From NCBI RefSeq assembly GCF_036199905.1, contig NZ_CP108109.1, forward strand, positions 744,001 to 808,000: a stretch of DNA of 64,000 nt, given 5' to 3'. The notes below the pieces were generated by a model. The model ran no database searches. It saw only the letters and a program-made list of their open reading frames with translations, and was not told the origin of the DNA. This document shows, piece after piece, positions 1 to 8,507 of the stretch. The stretch is from Streptomyces sp. NBC_00223 (GTDB lineage: Bacteria > Actinomycetota > Actinomycetes > Streptomycetales > Streptomycetaceae). The stretch's first letter is position 1; each line of letters begins with the position of its first letter. A program made the position numbers and the translations under genes.

Positions 1-1256
1 GAGACCTTCTCCGCCGCCGTGCTGGTGCTGGTGGCACCCGTGACGTCGGTCAGCGCGCCGGGCCGCAGGGCGATCTTGCCGCCCAGCCCGGGGAGCAGCC
101 GCTCTCCGCTGTCCAGCTTGATGTACAGGGTGGAGGCGTCCGTGAAGTACGCGGCGTCGTCGCGCAGCACGGTGGCCGCGTCCCGCAGGGTGCTGGTGCG
201 CACCCCGCTGAACGTGAACAGGCTCCTGACCTGGTCGGCCGTCAGGGTCGTGCCGCTCACCCCGGTGGCGGTCTCCTTGACCGGCACGGCCGCGCCCGCC
301 GGGTTGACCTGCGCGACCTTCCGGCTGAACTCGACCCGGATCTGGTCGCCGCTCCCGCTCGCGGCGATCGCGGAGATCTCGGCCGGCTTCCAGGCCGTAC
401 GGCTGCCCGTCACCGCGGTGACGAGGTCGGCGGGGCTCGCGCCCGCGTCGGTGGTGAGCTTCAGCGACTTGCCCAGCGTGAGCTGGTAGGCGCCGTCGGC
501 CTGGAGGTCCGAGCCGAAGTACAGGCGGTAGACCTTCTTGTCCTGGCCGGCCACCCGCTCGACATAACGCGGGGTCACGGTGGTGGCCCCGGAGGTGAGG
601 GAGATGGTGTTGCCGGTGTAGGCGCCGTTCGGCATCCCGGAGGTGACGGAGGAGGCGAAGGTCACCTCGACGCTGCGGGTGCTCAGCGCCGTGACCTTGG
701 TGACCGCGGCCGTCGCCGCGTCCTGCGACGTGCCGGTGAACGCGGTCTGGGCCGTGGTGCGGCCGGGCAGGGCGCCGCCGTTGTCGCCGCGGAAGAACAG
801 GTCGTCGAGCGAGTCGGCGCCGCCGTCGAACCACAGCCGGTAGGCGGCGTCGTTGAGCCGTACGCTGGGGCCGAAGACCACGCGCAGCGTGCTGTGCTGC
901 GCGGTGTCGACGGGCCGGACCTCGGTGCCCGCGATCTCGGAGAGCGGCCGGCCGTCGAGCGCGGCGTCCGTTCCGTCGGCGCCGCCGCTGATCCTGATGT
1001 ACTGGCCCGCGTAGGCCGTGTTGGCGTCCGTGAACTGCAACAGGTCGCTGCCGAGCGTCTTGTTGAACGTGATGTCGACGGACTTGTCGTCGTGCGCGGC
1101 CACCGACTGGACCTTGAGGGCGGACGCGCCGCCGCCGATGGTGGTCGCCTGTGCCGTGCCGGGCAATGTCACCGCGGTGAGACCGGTCGCGGCCACCGCC
1201 AGGGTGACGAAGGCCGCCAGTCCGCGCCGACGCCCCCTCACAACTCTGCCTTGCAT
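1..1256 (-). CDS. secreted multi-domain beta-rich protein, C-terminus cut off by the window edge
   Basis: The frame is open from an ATG at 1256, behind an AAGGA ribosome binding site, to the left end (about 418 residues seen). Residues 1 to about 37 form an Arg-rich signal peptide with a hydrophobic core ending in an ALA/GTAQA-like cleavage region. The rest is Thr/Ser/Asp-rich with no Cys or membrane segment. It reads as successive Ig-like or SbsA-like beta modules of roughly 110-130 residues, with recurring pieces such as SVDITFNKTL, SVEVTFASSV and QIRVEFSRKV, each followed by a stretch ending in a Tyr-rich strand. I recognise no catalytic motif. It is probably exported to the cell surface or medium. 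It lies downstream of the sugar operon but has its own 140-bp leader, so joint transcription is possible but not shown. The missing C-terminus could hold the functional domain. Confidence 0.75.
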   Translation of the reverse strand, partial: MQGRVVRGRRRGLAAFVTLAVAATGLTAVTLPGTAQATTIGGGASALKVQSVAAHDDKSVDITFNKTLGSDLLQFTDANTAYAGQYIRISGGADGTDAALDGRPLSEIAGTEVRPVDTAQHSTLRVVFGPSVRLNDAAYRLWFDGGADSLDDLFFRGDNGGALPGRTTAQTAFTGTSQDAATAAVTKVTALSTRSVEVTFASSVTSGMPNGAYTGNTISLTSGATTVTPRYVERVAGQDKKVYRLYFGSDLQADGAYQLTLGKSLKLTTDAGASPADLVTAVTGSRTAWKPAEISAIAASGSGDQIRVEFSRKVAQVNPAGAAVPVKETATGVSGTTLTADQVRSLFTFSGVRTSTLRDAATVLRDDAAYFTDASTLYIKLDSGERLLPGLGGKIALRPGALTDVTGATSTSTAAEKV

Positions 1257-1343
1257 TATCATTCCTTTCGTGTGCTAAAGAACCGTGCGCCACGACACGA
1301 GGATCAAGTGCACCTCCTTACGCCTGCGAAGGCTTCGGGTGAG

Positions 1344-1375
1344 CCGTTCCGGGCCGTGCCACCGGCTCGGAACGG
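1344..1375. terminator. inverted repeat downstream of the sugar operon
   Basis: CCGTTCCG at 1344-1351 pairs with CGGAACGG at 1368-1375 around a 16-nt loop that can itself pair partly. It lies 22 bp past the stop of the PfkB gene and upstream of the secreted-protein gene on the same strand. It could be a terminator for the operon or an operator for the next gene. No U-tract follows, which is normal for GC-rich actinobacteria. Confidence 0.35.
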
Positions 1376-1396
1376 AGTTCATCGCGGACGGGCCGC

Positions 1397-2374
1397 TCAG
1401 TCGCCGACGAACACCCGCTCGTCGTCCCCCACTTCGGTACGGGCCCGCGCGAGTTCGTCCGCAGACGGGTAGGACTGCGCGCAGCCCACGCCCCGGCAGG
1501 ACAGGGCCCCGGCGAGGACGCCCCAGGACAGGGCGCGGTGCGGCGCCGCCCCGGTGAGCCGCATCGCCATGTAGGTGCCGGCCAGCGCGTCCCCGGCGCA
1601 GGCGGTGTCGCGGGTGCGGACCCGGGGGGCCGGTACATGGTGTCTGGCCTTGCCCGTGTCGACCACCGCTCCCGAACCGCCCGAGGTCACCACGATCTCC
1701 GCGGGCCCCGGCCCCAACTCCCGCCTGATCAGCTCGGGTTCGCCCGAGCCGAGCAGTCCCCGCATGTCGTCCCCCGAGGAGATGACGACATCGGCGGTGC
1801 GCGCGAGCGCCAGCAGCCGGTCGGGGTCGGGCCGCAGCGCGGGGCGGTAGTTGACGCAGAAGGCCACCTTCACGCCGCGCTTGCGGGCCAGGGCCGCCGC
1901 GTGTTCGACCGCGCGGGCCGAACTCTCGGAGATCGACATCGAGATCCCGCTGATGTACAGGGCGTCGGCGCCGTTCAGCGACTCCGCGTCCACGTCGCCC
2001 TCGTGCAGGAGGGTGGCGGCCGATGAGGACCGGTAGTAGTCGAACCGGTGGTCGCGGGGGCCGATGTCGTTGATGTAGACACCGGTCGGCGCGTCGGCGT
2101 CGCTGACGATCCGTCCCACGTCGACCCCCGACTCGCGCCAGAAGTCCAGCAGCAGCCGTCCGGCGGTGTCCGTGCCCAGCCGCGTCAGCAGCCGTACGTT
2201 CACCCCGAGCCTGCTGGCCATGACGGCCGCGTTGGGGACATCGCCCCCGAACCCCCGGCCGAGGAGGTTGCGCGGCAGGTCGGCGCGTACGCCCACCTCC
2301 AGCAGTCCCTCGCCGACCGCGACGAGTGTCGGACGTCCGGTGTCACCGGCGATCGCTCCCATGGCGTCGTTCAC
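1397..2374 (-). CDS. PfkB-family carbohydrate kinase
   Basis: This 325-residue kinase belongs to the ribokinase/PfkB family, closest in layout to 2-keto-3-deoxygluconate kinases, and would phosphorylate an intracellular sugar or keto-sugar-acid with ATP. The start is taken as GTG at 2374 because a GGGGAGG site sits six bases upstream. The N-terminal VAVGEGLLEVG strand and the glycine-rich GRGFGGDVPNAAVMASRLG segment match PfkB signature 1. The C-terminal signature reads DTACAGDALAGTYMA, so the catalytic Asp of the anion hole is present but the first Gly of the usual DTxGAGD is Cys. It is the last gene of the ribose-type transporter operon, 47 bp after the binding protein gene. The substrate is not deducible from sequence alone. 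Confidence 0.88.
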   Translation of the reverse strand: MNDAMGAIAGDTGRPTLVAVGEGLLEVGVRADLPRNLLGRGFGGDVPNAAVMASRLGVNVRLLTRLGTDTAGRLLLDFWRESGVDVGRIVSDADAPTGVYINDIGPRDHRFDYYRSSSAATLLHEGDVDAESLNGADALYISGISMSISESSARAVEHAAALARKRGVKVAFCVNYRPALRPDPDRLLALARTADVVISSGDDMRGLLGSGEPELIRRELGPGPAEIVVTSGGSGAVVDTGKARHHVPAPRVRTRDTACAGDALAGTYMAMRLTGAAPHRALSWGVLAGALSCRGVGCAQSYPSADELARARTEVGDDERVFVGD

Positions 2375-2421
2375 AACGGTCCTCCCCTGACCCGATGGCA
2401 TGGCCGTCCCTGTGCTCGGCT

Positions 2422-3405
2422 TCAGAACGCGCTCTTCGGGTCGTAGTACTGGGCGACGTTGTCCTTGGTGACCAGCGGCGCCGCCAGCGGGGTGTCCTTC
2501 TGCGGGGTCGCGCCGCCCAGCACGGCCAGCAGCCGGTTGAAGCCCATCTGGCCGATGGTGTTGGCGTTGTTCAGCGCGGTTCCGGCGTAGTTGGTGCCGT
2601 CCACGATGGCCTTGAGCGCTTCCTTCTGGCCGTCGCCGGCCACCAGGAACATCTCCTCGCTGCGGTGGGCGTTGGAGATCGCCTTCTGGGCGCCGAGGCA
2701 CATGGCGTCGTTCTCGCAGAAGACCGCGTCGATCTTCTTGTTCTTGACCAGCAGGTTCTGCATGACGTCCAGGCCGCCGTCGGGGCTCCAGTTGCCGAAG
2801 TCCGGGGCCACGACGGTCTGGATGCCGGGTGCCTGCTTGAGCGCGGCCTTGACGCCGTTGGTTCTGTCCAGCCCGATCGTGTTGTCCGCGGGGCCGCCCC
2901 TGATGATCGCGACGGTTCCGTTGCCACCGAGCCGGTCGGCGATGTAACTGCCGTCGCCCTGGCCGATCTGGGTGTTGTCCGGGCCGATCCAGCTGGTGTA
3001 CTGGTCCCCGCTGAACTTGCGGTCGACCAGGATGACCGGGGTCTTCTTCTGCTTGATCGCGTTCATGGCGGCGGGCGCGGCGTTGAGCGGGCCGCCGGAG
3101 ATGATGATGCCGTCCACGTGCTGGGCGAGCAGGTTGTGCACGTCGGTGGTGAGCTGGTTGGCCTGGGAGTGCGCGTCGGTGACGATCACCTTGACGTTGG
3201 GGTAGTTCTTGGCCTCGTCCTGGACGGCCTTCGACATGGCGATGAAGTACGGCGCCTGGAGCCCGAAGTTGGCCACACCGATCGTGATCTGCTGCTTGCC
3301 GCCGCCGCCGCTGCCGCTGCCCGCCTTGTCGTCCGAATTTCCGCCGCACGCGGTGAGCGAGACCGCGGCGGCGCATACGACAGCGGCAGAGATGATCTTC
3401 TTCAT
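2422..3405 (-). CDS. sugar ABC transporter substrate-binding lipoprotein (RbsB type)
   Basis: This 327-residue lipoprotein captures a sugar outside the membrane for the RbsC/RbsA-like partners encoded upstream. An ATG at 3405 follows an AAGGAAC site. Residues 1-20 are a lipoprotein signal (MKK, hydrophobic core, LTAC lipobox) followed by a Gly/Ser-rich tether. The mature part has the periplasmic-binding type 1 fold: ITIGVANFG, then a DGIIISGGPLNAAPAAM loop, VILVDRKF, and the hinge region DAVFCENDAMCLGAQKAI, all typical of the ribose/galactose class (Peripla_BP_4). It is the fourth gene of the leftward operon. The ligand is unknown; the neighbouring aldehyde dehydrogenase and PfkB kinase suggest a sugar or sugar-derived aldehyde. 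Confidence 0.9.
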   Translation of the reverse strand: MKKIISAAVVCAAAVSLTACGGNSDDKAGSGSGGGGKQQITIGVANFGLQAPYFIAMSKAVQDEAKNYPNVKVIVTDAHSQANQLTTDVHNLLAQHVDGIIISGGPLNAAPAAMNAIKQKKTPVILVDRKFSGDQYTSWIGPDNTQIGQGDGSYIADRLGGNGTVAIIRGGPADNTIGLDRTNGVKAALKQAPGIQTVVAPDFGNWSPDGGLDVMQNLLVKNKKIDAVFCENDAMCLGAQKAISNAHRSEEMFLVAGDGQKEALKAIVDGTNYAGTALNNANTIGQMGFNRLLAVLGGATPQKDTPLAAPLVTKDNVAQYYDPKSAF

Positions 3406-3443
3406 GGTTGTTCCTTCCGAGGCAAACCGAACCGAATGACGGA

Positions 3444-4448
3444 CTAAGCGCCCCGTTGTTCCCGACGCCGTACGAGAATCGCGACGGCGATGATGACTCC
3501 CTTGAGCACCTGCTGCCAGTAGCTTTCGACGTCGTACAGGCTCAGCAGGTTGTCGATGAGACCGAGCAGGACCACTCCGCCGAGCGCGCCGCCTATCGTG
3601 CCGCGCCCGCCGGAAAGGGCCGCGCCGCCGATCACACAGGCGGCTATCGCATCGAGTTCGAAACCGCTGCCGACATTCGGCTGGGCGATTCCGACCCGCG
3701 ACGCGAGAATCACTCCCGCGATTCCCGCGCAGACCCCGCTGATGACATAGGCGAGGATCAGGTAATTGCGTACATTGACGCCGGCCAGCCGGACCGCTTC
3801 CTCGTTCCCGCCGATTCCCAGCAGGGCGCGGCCCGCCGCGGTCCGGTTGAGGAATATCCAGCCCAGTCCGAAGAGGACCACCGTGATGATCGCCGACAGC
3901 GGTATCACGCCGATGTTCTTGGCGCCGAGGGTGAGGAACCCGAGGTTGTCCGGGGTGATGGGGACCTTGGAGTAGACGTAGGTGAGGCCCCCGAAGGCGG
4001 TCATCGCCGCCAGGGTGACCACGAACGGCGCCATCCGGAAGTGGGCGACCAGTATGCCGTTGACGATTCCGCATCCGGCGCCGACGAGAATGGCGAGCAG
4101 GATGGCGAGCGGCAGGGGCATTCCGGCCACCAGGCCGGCCGACATGATTCCGGTGAGCGAGACGATCGCGCCGACCGACAGATCGATTCCGCCGGTGAGG
4201 ATCACCATCAGCATACCCAGGCTGAGCAGTCCTGTCGTCACCATCTGCGAAAGAATATTCGTCAGATTGTCGGTGGTGAAAAACGAGTCGTTGGTGAGCG
4301 CCGCCACCACGACGAATATCACCGCGACAGCGAAGAACACCAGGTTCGTCGGCCGGATACGGCCCAGTACGGCCGGTGTTTTCTTCTCGGTTCCGGCCGG
4401 GTCCTGGCCCGGCGGCTTTTCAAGCGTCGTCGCACTCTGGTCGGTCAC
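3444..4448 (-). CDS. sugar ABC transporter permease (RbsC type)
   Basis: This 334-residue integral membrane protein forms the translocation channel of the ribose-type importer. The GTG start at 4448 is preceded by GGGAG and overlaps the stop of the ATPase gene by four bases (GTGA), so translation is probably coupled. After a charged cytoplasmic N-terminus of about 30 residues it has eight to ten hydrophobic segments. The BPD_transp_2 hallmarks MVILTGGIDLSVGAIVSLTG (near residue 80) and CVIGGAALSGGRGTIGGALG (near residue 270) contact the ATPase. Its length is normal for the family. The pair with the binding protein and double ATPase leaves little doubt about function. Confidence 0.92.
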   Translation of the reverse strand: MTDQSATTLEKPPGQDPAGTEKKTPAVLGRIRPTNLVFFAVAVIFVVVAALTNDSFFTTDNLTNILSQMVTTGLLSLGMLMVILTGGIDLSVGAIVSLTGIMSAGLVAGMPLPLAILLAILVGAGCGIVNGILVAHFRMAPFVVTLAAMTAFGGLTYVYSKVPITPDNLGFLTLGAKNIGVIPLSAIITVVLFGLGWIFLNRTAAGRALLGIGGNEEAVRLAGVNVRNYLILAYVISGVCAGIAGVILASRVGIAQPNVGSGFELDAIAACVIGGAALSGGRGTIGGALGGVVLLGLIDNLLSLYDVESYWQQVLKGVIIAVAILVRRREQRGA

Positions 4449-5929
4449 GCGGAAACTCCCACTGAATGAGAAAGGACCTCGTTCTCGGTCGTCTCGCCGG
4501 AGCGCACCTCGGCCACGAGCCGGCCTTGACGCATCACCAGAACGCGATCGGTCGCGCCGAGCACTTCCGTCAGGTCCGAGGAGATGAAGAGAACGCCGAT
4601 CCCGTTCTTGCTGAGTTCGTCGATCATTCGGTAGACGTCGACGCGGGTCGCCATGTCGACGCCCCGGGTGGGCTCGTCGAGGATCAGCACCCGAGGGTTC
4701 GTCAGCAGCCACTTGGCCAGGACGACCTTCTGCTGGTTGCCGCCGCTGAGCTGGACCACCGGCATCCGGGGCCGCGGCGGGCTGATGGCGAGCCGTTCCA
4801 CCATGTCCGTGACCGCCGCGTCCCGCTGCCGCAGATCCAGCAGGCCGAATCTGCGCATCCGGCCGAGGGTGGCGAAGGTCGCGTTGTCCGAGACGCTCAT
4901 GCCCAGGACGAGCCCGCTGCGTTTACGGTCCTCGGTGACCAGCGCCAGTCCCGCTTCGATCGCCTCCCGGGGGCTGGAGAAACGTTTCTGCTCGCCGTTG
5001 ACCTCGACCGAGCCGCCGGTCGGCCGGTCCGCCCCGAACACACAGTGGGCGATCTCGCTGCGGCCGCTGCCCACGAGCCCGAACATGCCGACGATCTCGC
5101 CGGCCCCGACCGAGAACGACACGTCCTGGAACACGCCGTCCTTGCACAGCCCGGTCACCTTGAGCAGTGGCGCCCCGGCCTCGACCACCCGGTCCGGGTA
5201 GACCTGCTCCAGCTTGCGGCCGGCCATCATCTCCACGATGGCCTGCTCGCTCGTCTCGTCGGGGCGTGTCGTGGCCACCACCCGCCCGTCCTTGATCACG
5301 GTGATCCGGTCGGCGATGTCCATCACCTCGCCCAGCCGGTGCGAGACGTAGACCACGGCGACGCCGCTCTCCCGGAGCTTTCCGATCAGCGCCATCAGCG
5401 CGTCCAGGTCCGATCCGGCCAGCACCGCCGACGGCTCGTCGAGCACCAGCAGCCGCGGCCGGCCGGAGAGCGCCTTGGCGATCTCCACCATCTGCTGGCG
5501 GGCGACCGACAGCTCCCCCGCCCTGGTACGCGGGTCGATCTCGTGGAAGCCGATCTCCGCCAGCAGCCCCCGCACCTTGTCGTGGGCGGCACGCCAGTCC
5601 AGAAAGCCACGCCGGAACGGCATCGCGCCCAGCAGGACGTTCTCGGTCACGGTCATGTCCGGTACGAGACTGAGCTCCTGATGGACCGTACGGAAACCGG
5701 CCCGGTGCGCGTCCTGCGGCCGGTGCAGGTCGAGCCGTTCGCCGTCCAGCACGATCTCGCCGCCGTCCAGCGGCACGGCTCCGGCCAGCGACTTGATCAG
5801 GGTCGACTTGCCGGCGCCGTTCGCGCCCGCGATGGCGAGCACTTCCCCGCCCCTGATGGTGAGGCTGATGTCGCGCAGCACCTCCACCCCGGCGTACGCC
5901 TTGCGCACACCGCGCAGTTCGAGTCTCAT
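4445..5929 (-). CDS. sugar ABC transporter ATP-binding protein, two ATPase domains (RbsA type)
   Basis: This 494-residue protein carries two fused nucleotide-binding domains and energises sugar import at the inner face of the membrane. Domain 1 has Walker A GANGAGKST (about residue 35) and Walker B LLVLDEPSAVLA; its signature is the altered LSVARQQMVEI. Domain 2 has a degenerate P-loop (GLVGSGRSE), a canonical LSGGNQQKVVLAKWL signature and LILDEPTRGVD. This asymmetry is usual for RbsA/MglA/XylG. The ATG at 5929 overlaps the stop of the aldehyde dehydrogenase gene by four bases, so the two are translationally coupled. Confidence 0.93.
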   Translation of the reverse strand: MRLELRGVRKAYAGVEVLRDISLTIRGGEVLAIAGANGAGKSTLIKSLAGAVPLDGGEIVLDGERLDLHRPQDAHRAGFRTVHQELSLVPDMTVTENVLLGAMPFRRGFLDWRAAHDKVRGLLAEIGFHEIDPRTRAGELSVARQQMVEIAKALSGRPRLLVLDEPSAVLAGSDLDALMALIGKLRESGVAVVYVSHRLGEVMDIADRITVIKDGRVVATTRPDETSEQAIVEMMAGRKLEQVYPDRVVEAGAPLLKVTGLCKDGVFQDVSFSVGAGEIVGMFGLVGSGRSEIAHCVFGADRPTGGSVEVNGEQKRFSSPREAIEAGLALVTEDRKRSGLVLGMSVSDNATFATLGRMRRFGLLDLRQRDAAVTDMVERLAISPPRPRMPVVQLSGGNQQKVVLAKWLLTNPRVLILDEPTRGVDMATRVDVYRMIDELSKNGIGVLFISSDLTEVLGATDRVLVMRQGRLVAEVRSGETTENEVLSHSVGVSA

Positions 5930-7356
5930 GCCAGGCCGTCCATCACGACCACGGTCTTCTGCTCGGTCATCTCCAGCAGCGTGTCGTGCAGTCCCTCGCG
6001 GGCGCCGCCGGTGAGCTTCAGCCCGCCGAAGGGAAGGTTCTCGGCGCGCAGCGCGGTCGATCCGTTGATCACCACTCCGCCGACCTCCAGCCGGCGGGCC
6101 ACCGCGAAGGCGCGGGCGAGGTCCTTGGTGAACACGGCGGCCTGGAGGCCGTACGGGGAGGCGTTGGCCATGGCCACCGCGTCCGCCACGTCGCCGAACC
6201 GCATCAGGGGAACCACCGGGCCGAAGATCTCCTCGGCCGTGGTCTCCTCGTCCGGCGCGACATCGACCAGCACGGTCGGCGGTACGAAGGCCCCGGTGCG
6301 CGGACCGCCCACCAGCAGCCGCGCCCCGTGCGCGACGGCGGCCGCGACGGCGGCCGTCACCGATTCCGCCGCCTGCTCGGTGATCAGCGGGCCCACGTCG
6401 GTGGCCTCTTCGAGCTGGTCGCCGACCACCAGTTCCCTGGCGCGGGCCTCCACGGCGTCGGCGAAGGTGCCGTAGAGGCTGTCCTCTATATACACACGCT
6501 TGACGGCGCAGCAGATCTGCCCGTTGCCGCGGGCCAGCCGGCCCAGGACGACGGCGTCCACGGCCTTGTCGAGGTCGGCGTCCGCGCAGACGATCAGCGC
6601 GTCGTTGCCGCCGAGTTCGAGGTGGGTCTTCTTCAGTGTGCCGGCGGCCAGTTCGGCGATGGCCCGGCCCGCCGCCGTACTGCCGGTCAGCGTGACCATG
6701 TCGACCGCGGGGTTGGTCGCCAGTTCGCGGACGAGTTCGACGCCGCCGGTCAGCACCTGGTGCGCCTCCGGCGGGAAGCCCGCCCGCTCGACGATCCCGG
6801 CGATCTCCAGTACCGCGAGCGGGCACTTCTCCGGCGGCTTGACCAGTACGGCGTTGCCGCCGGCCAGCGCGGCCGCGACCTTGTGCGCGTACAGCTCGAC
6901 CGGGTAGTTGAAGGGGACGACGGCCGCGACGACACCGACCGGCTCCCGTACGGTGAAGGCGAGGTGCGTCTCCAGACCAGGTACGGCGTCCAGCGGGATC
7001 TGCCGGCCGAAGATCCGGGTGGCCTCGGCGGCGAAACCGCGGAAGATCCTGACGGCGGCGGCCACTTCCTCACGGGTCTGCCGGATCGGCTTGCCGTTCT
7101 CCGCGGCCACCAGCGCGGTCAGTTCGGGGCCCCGGCGCTCGATTCCGTCCGCCACGGCGTTCAGCAGCCGGGCCCGCTCGTGGGCCGGCATCGCGGCCAT
7201 CAGCCGGCGGCCGCGCAGCGCGTTCTCCATGGCCTGCCGGATCTGCTCCGGGGAGGAGACCGGCATGGTGCCAAGTACCGCGCCCGTACCGGGATTTCGA
7301 ATGTCCCAGCCGAGCCGGGTCGGCGTCGGGCCGCCGTCTGTCGGTCTGTTCGTCAC
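5926..7356 (-). CDS. NAD(P)-dependent aldehyde dehydrogenase
   Basis: This 476-residue aldehyde dehydrogenase is first in the operon and would oxidise an aldehyde made during sugar breakdown to the carboxylic acid. The GTG at 7356 has an AAGGAG site nine bases upstream. The catalytic Glu lies in LELGGNDALIV and the catalytic Cys in GNGQICCAVKRVY; VVPFNYPVELYAHKVAAALAGGNAVL and the TLTGSTAAGRAI cofactor motif are standard. Overall it resembles succinate-semialdehyde, glycolaldehyde or lactaldehyde dehydrogenases rather than acylating enzymes. The four-base overlap with the ATPase gene shows co-translation. The divergent IclR regulator across 192 bp is the likely controller. Confidence 0.92.
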   Translation of the reverse strand: MTNRPTDGGPTPTRLGWDIRNPGTGAVLGTMPVSSPEQIRQAMENALRGRRLMAAMPAHERARLLNAVADGIERRGPELTALVAAENGKPIRQTREEVAAAVRIFRGFAAEATRIFGRQIPLDAVPGLETHLAFTVREPVGVVAAVVPFNYPVELYAHKVAAALAGGNAVLVKPPEKCPLAVLEIAGIVERAGFPPEAHQVLTGGVELVRELATNPAVDMVTLTGSTAAGRAIAELAAGTLKKTHLELGGNDALIVCADADLDKAVDAVVLGRLARGNGQICCAVKRVYIEDSLYGTFADAVEARARELVVGDQLEEATDVGPLITEQAAESVTAAVAAAVAHGARLLVGGPRTGAFVPPTVLVDVAPDEETTAEEIFGPVVPLMRFGDVADAVAMANASPYGLQAAVFTKDLARAFAVARRLEVGGVVINGSTALRAENLPFGGLKLTGGAREGLHDTLLEMTEQKTVVVMDGLA

Positions 7357-7474
7357 GTCTCGCTCCTTGTCATACCTGGCGCCATCGCTCAGGACCGGAG
7401 TGATGCGCCTGGGCCGGGGGCGAGTTGAGCTCGGTCCCGGCCACTCGGCATCGTGCGGTGCGCTACAGTGTCAG

Positions 7475-7513
7475 CGTTCCGCGTAGTGAAATCACACTCT
7501 GCCTTGCGGAACG
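7475..7513. promoter_or_regulatory. candidate IclR-family operator in the divergent promoter region
   Basis: Between the aldehyde dehydrogenase and IclR genes lies an inverted repeat CGTTCCGC (7475-7482) and GCGGAACG (7506-7513) flanking an inner palindrome GTGAAATCAC (7486-7495). IclR-family regulators commonly bind short TTCCGC/GCGGAA-type repeats next to their own gene. The arms end 36 bp before the IclR start codon, so binding could repress both directions. The assignment is from position and symmetry only. Confidence 0.55.
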
Positions 7514-7548
7514 ACCGCGACGGTATACGGACTGCAAAAGGAGTGTCA

Positions 7549-8379
7549 ATGGATCCAACAGAGAACGAAACAGACGGGCAGTCAGCCCCGGCCAGCCTCG
7601 AACTGCCCCGCAGGGGCGGCCGGTCGTCCAGCGCGGGCAACGCGGCGACCAAGGCGGTGACGATCCTGGAGGCCGCCGTGACCGGCACCGCGCCCCGGCG
7701 GCTCGCCGACATCGCCGGCGAGACGGGCGTCCCCAAGGCCACGGTCCACCGCATCCTGGGCACCCTGGTGGAGCTGGGGTTCGTCAACGACAACGGCTCC
7801 GGCGTCTACGGCCCCGGGCCCCGGGCACTCGCCCTCGCCGCCTCGGTCCAGGCGCTGACCGGCGACGCCCGGGTCGGCGACACGCTCGGCCGGCTCGTGA
7901 AGGAGGTGGGCCACACCGTCCACATGGCGCTGCGCAGCGGTGACCGCGCGGTGTACTCCCACAAGGTGGCGGGCGACCAGCCGTATCAGATGGCCTCGCG
8001 CATCGGCATGAGCGTGCCGCTGCACTGTACGGGGATCGGCAAGTGCATCCTCGCGCACCTGCCGGCCGACGAGGTCACCGACATCGTCGGCCGGGCCGGA
8101 CTGCCGGCCAGGACACCGTCGACCATCACCAGCCGCGACCGGCTCAACGAGGAACTGGAGACGATCAGGCGGCAGGGTTTCGCCATCGACAACGAGGAGA
8201 ACGAGCGGACGGTCCGCTGCGTCGCCGCGCCCGTGCTCGACCGCACGGGGGCGCCGGTCGGCGGTGTCAGCATCTCGACCGTCACCTTCCTGGTGCCGAT
8301 GGAGACGCTGACGTCCTTCACACCCGCGCTGGTCACCACGGCGAACACCGTGGGTTTCGCGCTGTCGTCCGCGCACTGA
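7549..8379 (+). CDS. IclR-family transcriptional regulator
   Basis: This 276-residue regulator has a winged HTH at about residues 28-90 (AVTILEAAV, LADIAGETGVPKATVHRILGTL, YGPGPRALAL) and a C-terminal GAF-like effector domain with the conserved CTGIGKCILAHLP and ENERTVRCVAAPVLD segments. The ATG at 7549 follows AAAAGGAG and is preferred over upstream in-frame starts that lack a site. It is divergent from the sugar operon and most likely represses it until the sugar or a catabolic intermediate binds. The effector cannot be named from sequence. Confidence 0.92.
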   Translation: MDPTENETDGQSAPASLELPRRGGRSSSAGNAATKAVTILEAAVTGTAPRRLADIAGETGVPKATVHRILGTLVELGFVNDNGSGVYGPGPRALALAASVQALTGDARVGDTLGRLVKEVGHTVHMALRSGDRAVYSHKVAGDQPYQMASRIGMSVPLHCTGIGKCILAHLPADEVTDIVGRAGLPARTPSTITSRDRLNEELETIRRQGFAIDNEENERTVRCVAAPVLDRTGAPVGGVSISTVTFLVPMETLTSFTPALVTTANTVGFALSSAH

Positions 8380-8507
8380 CGGCCCGTCGGGCGGGGCCGA
8401 CCGCCGGTCCGCCGCCGGTCCGCCGCCGCCGGGGCGCTCCGGCCCGGGGGCGGGCCGTCGTCACGGGCCGTACCGCGGGGTCCGGGGCTGTTCTAGACTC
8501 CCGGATC

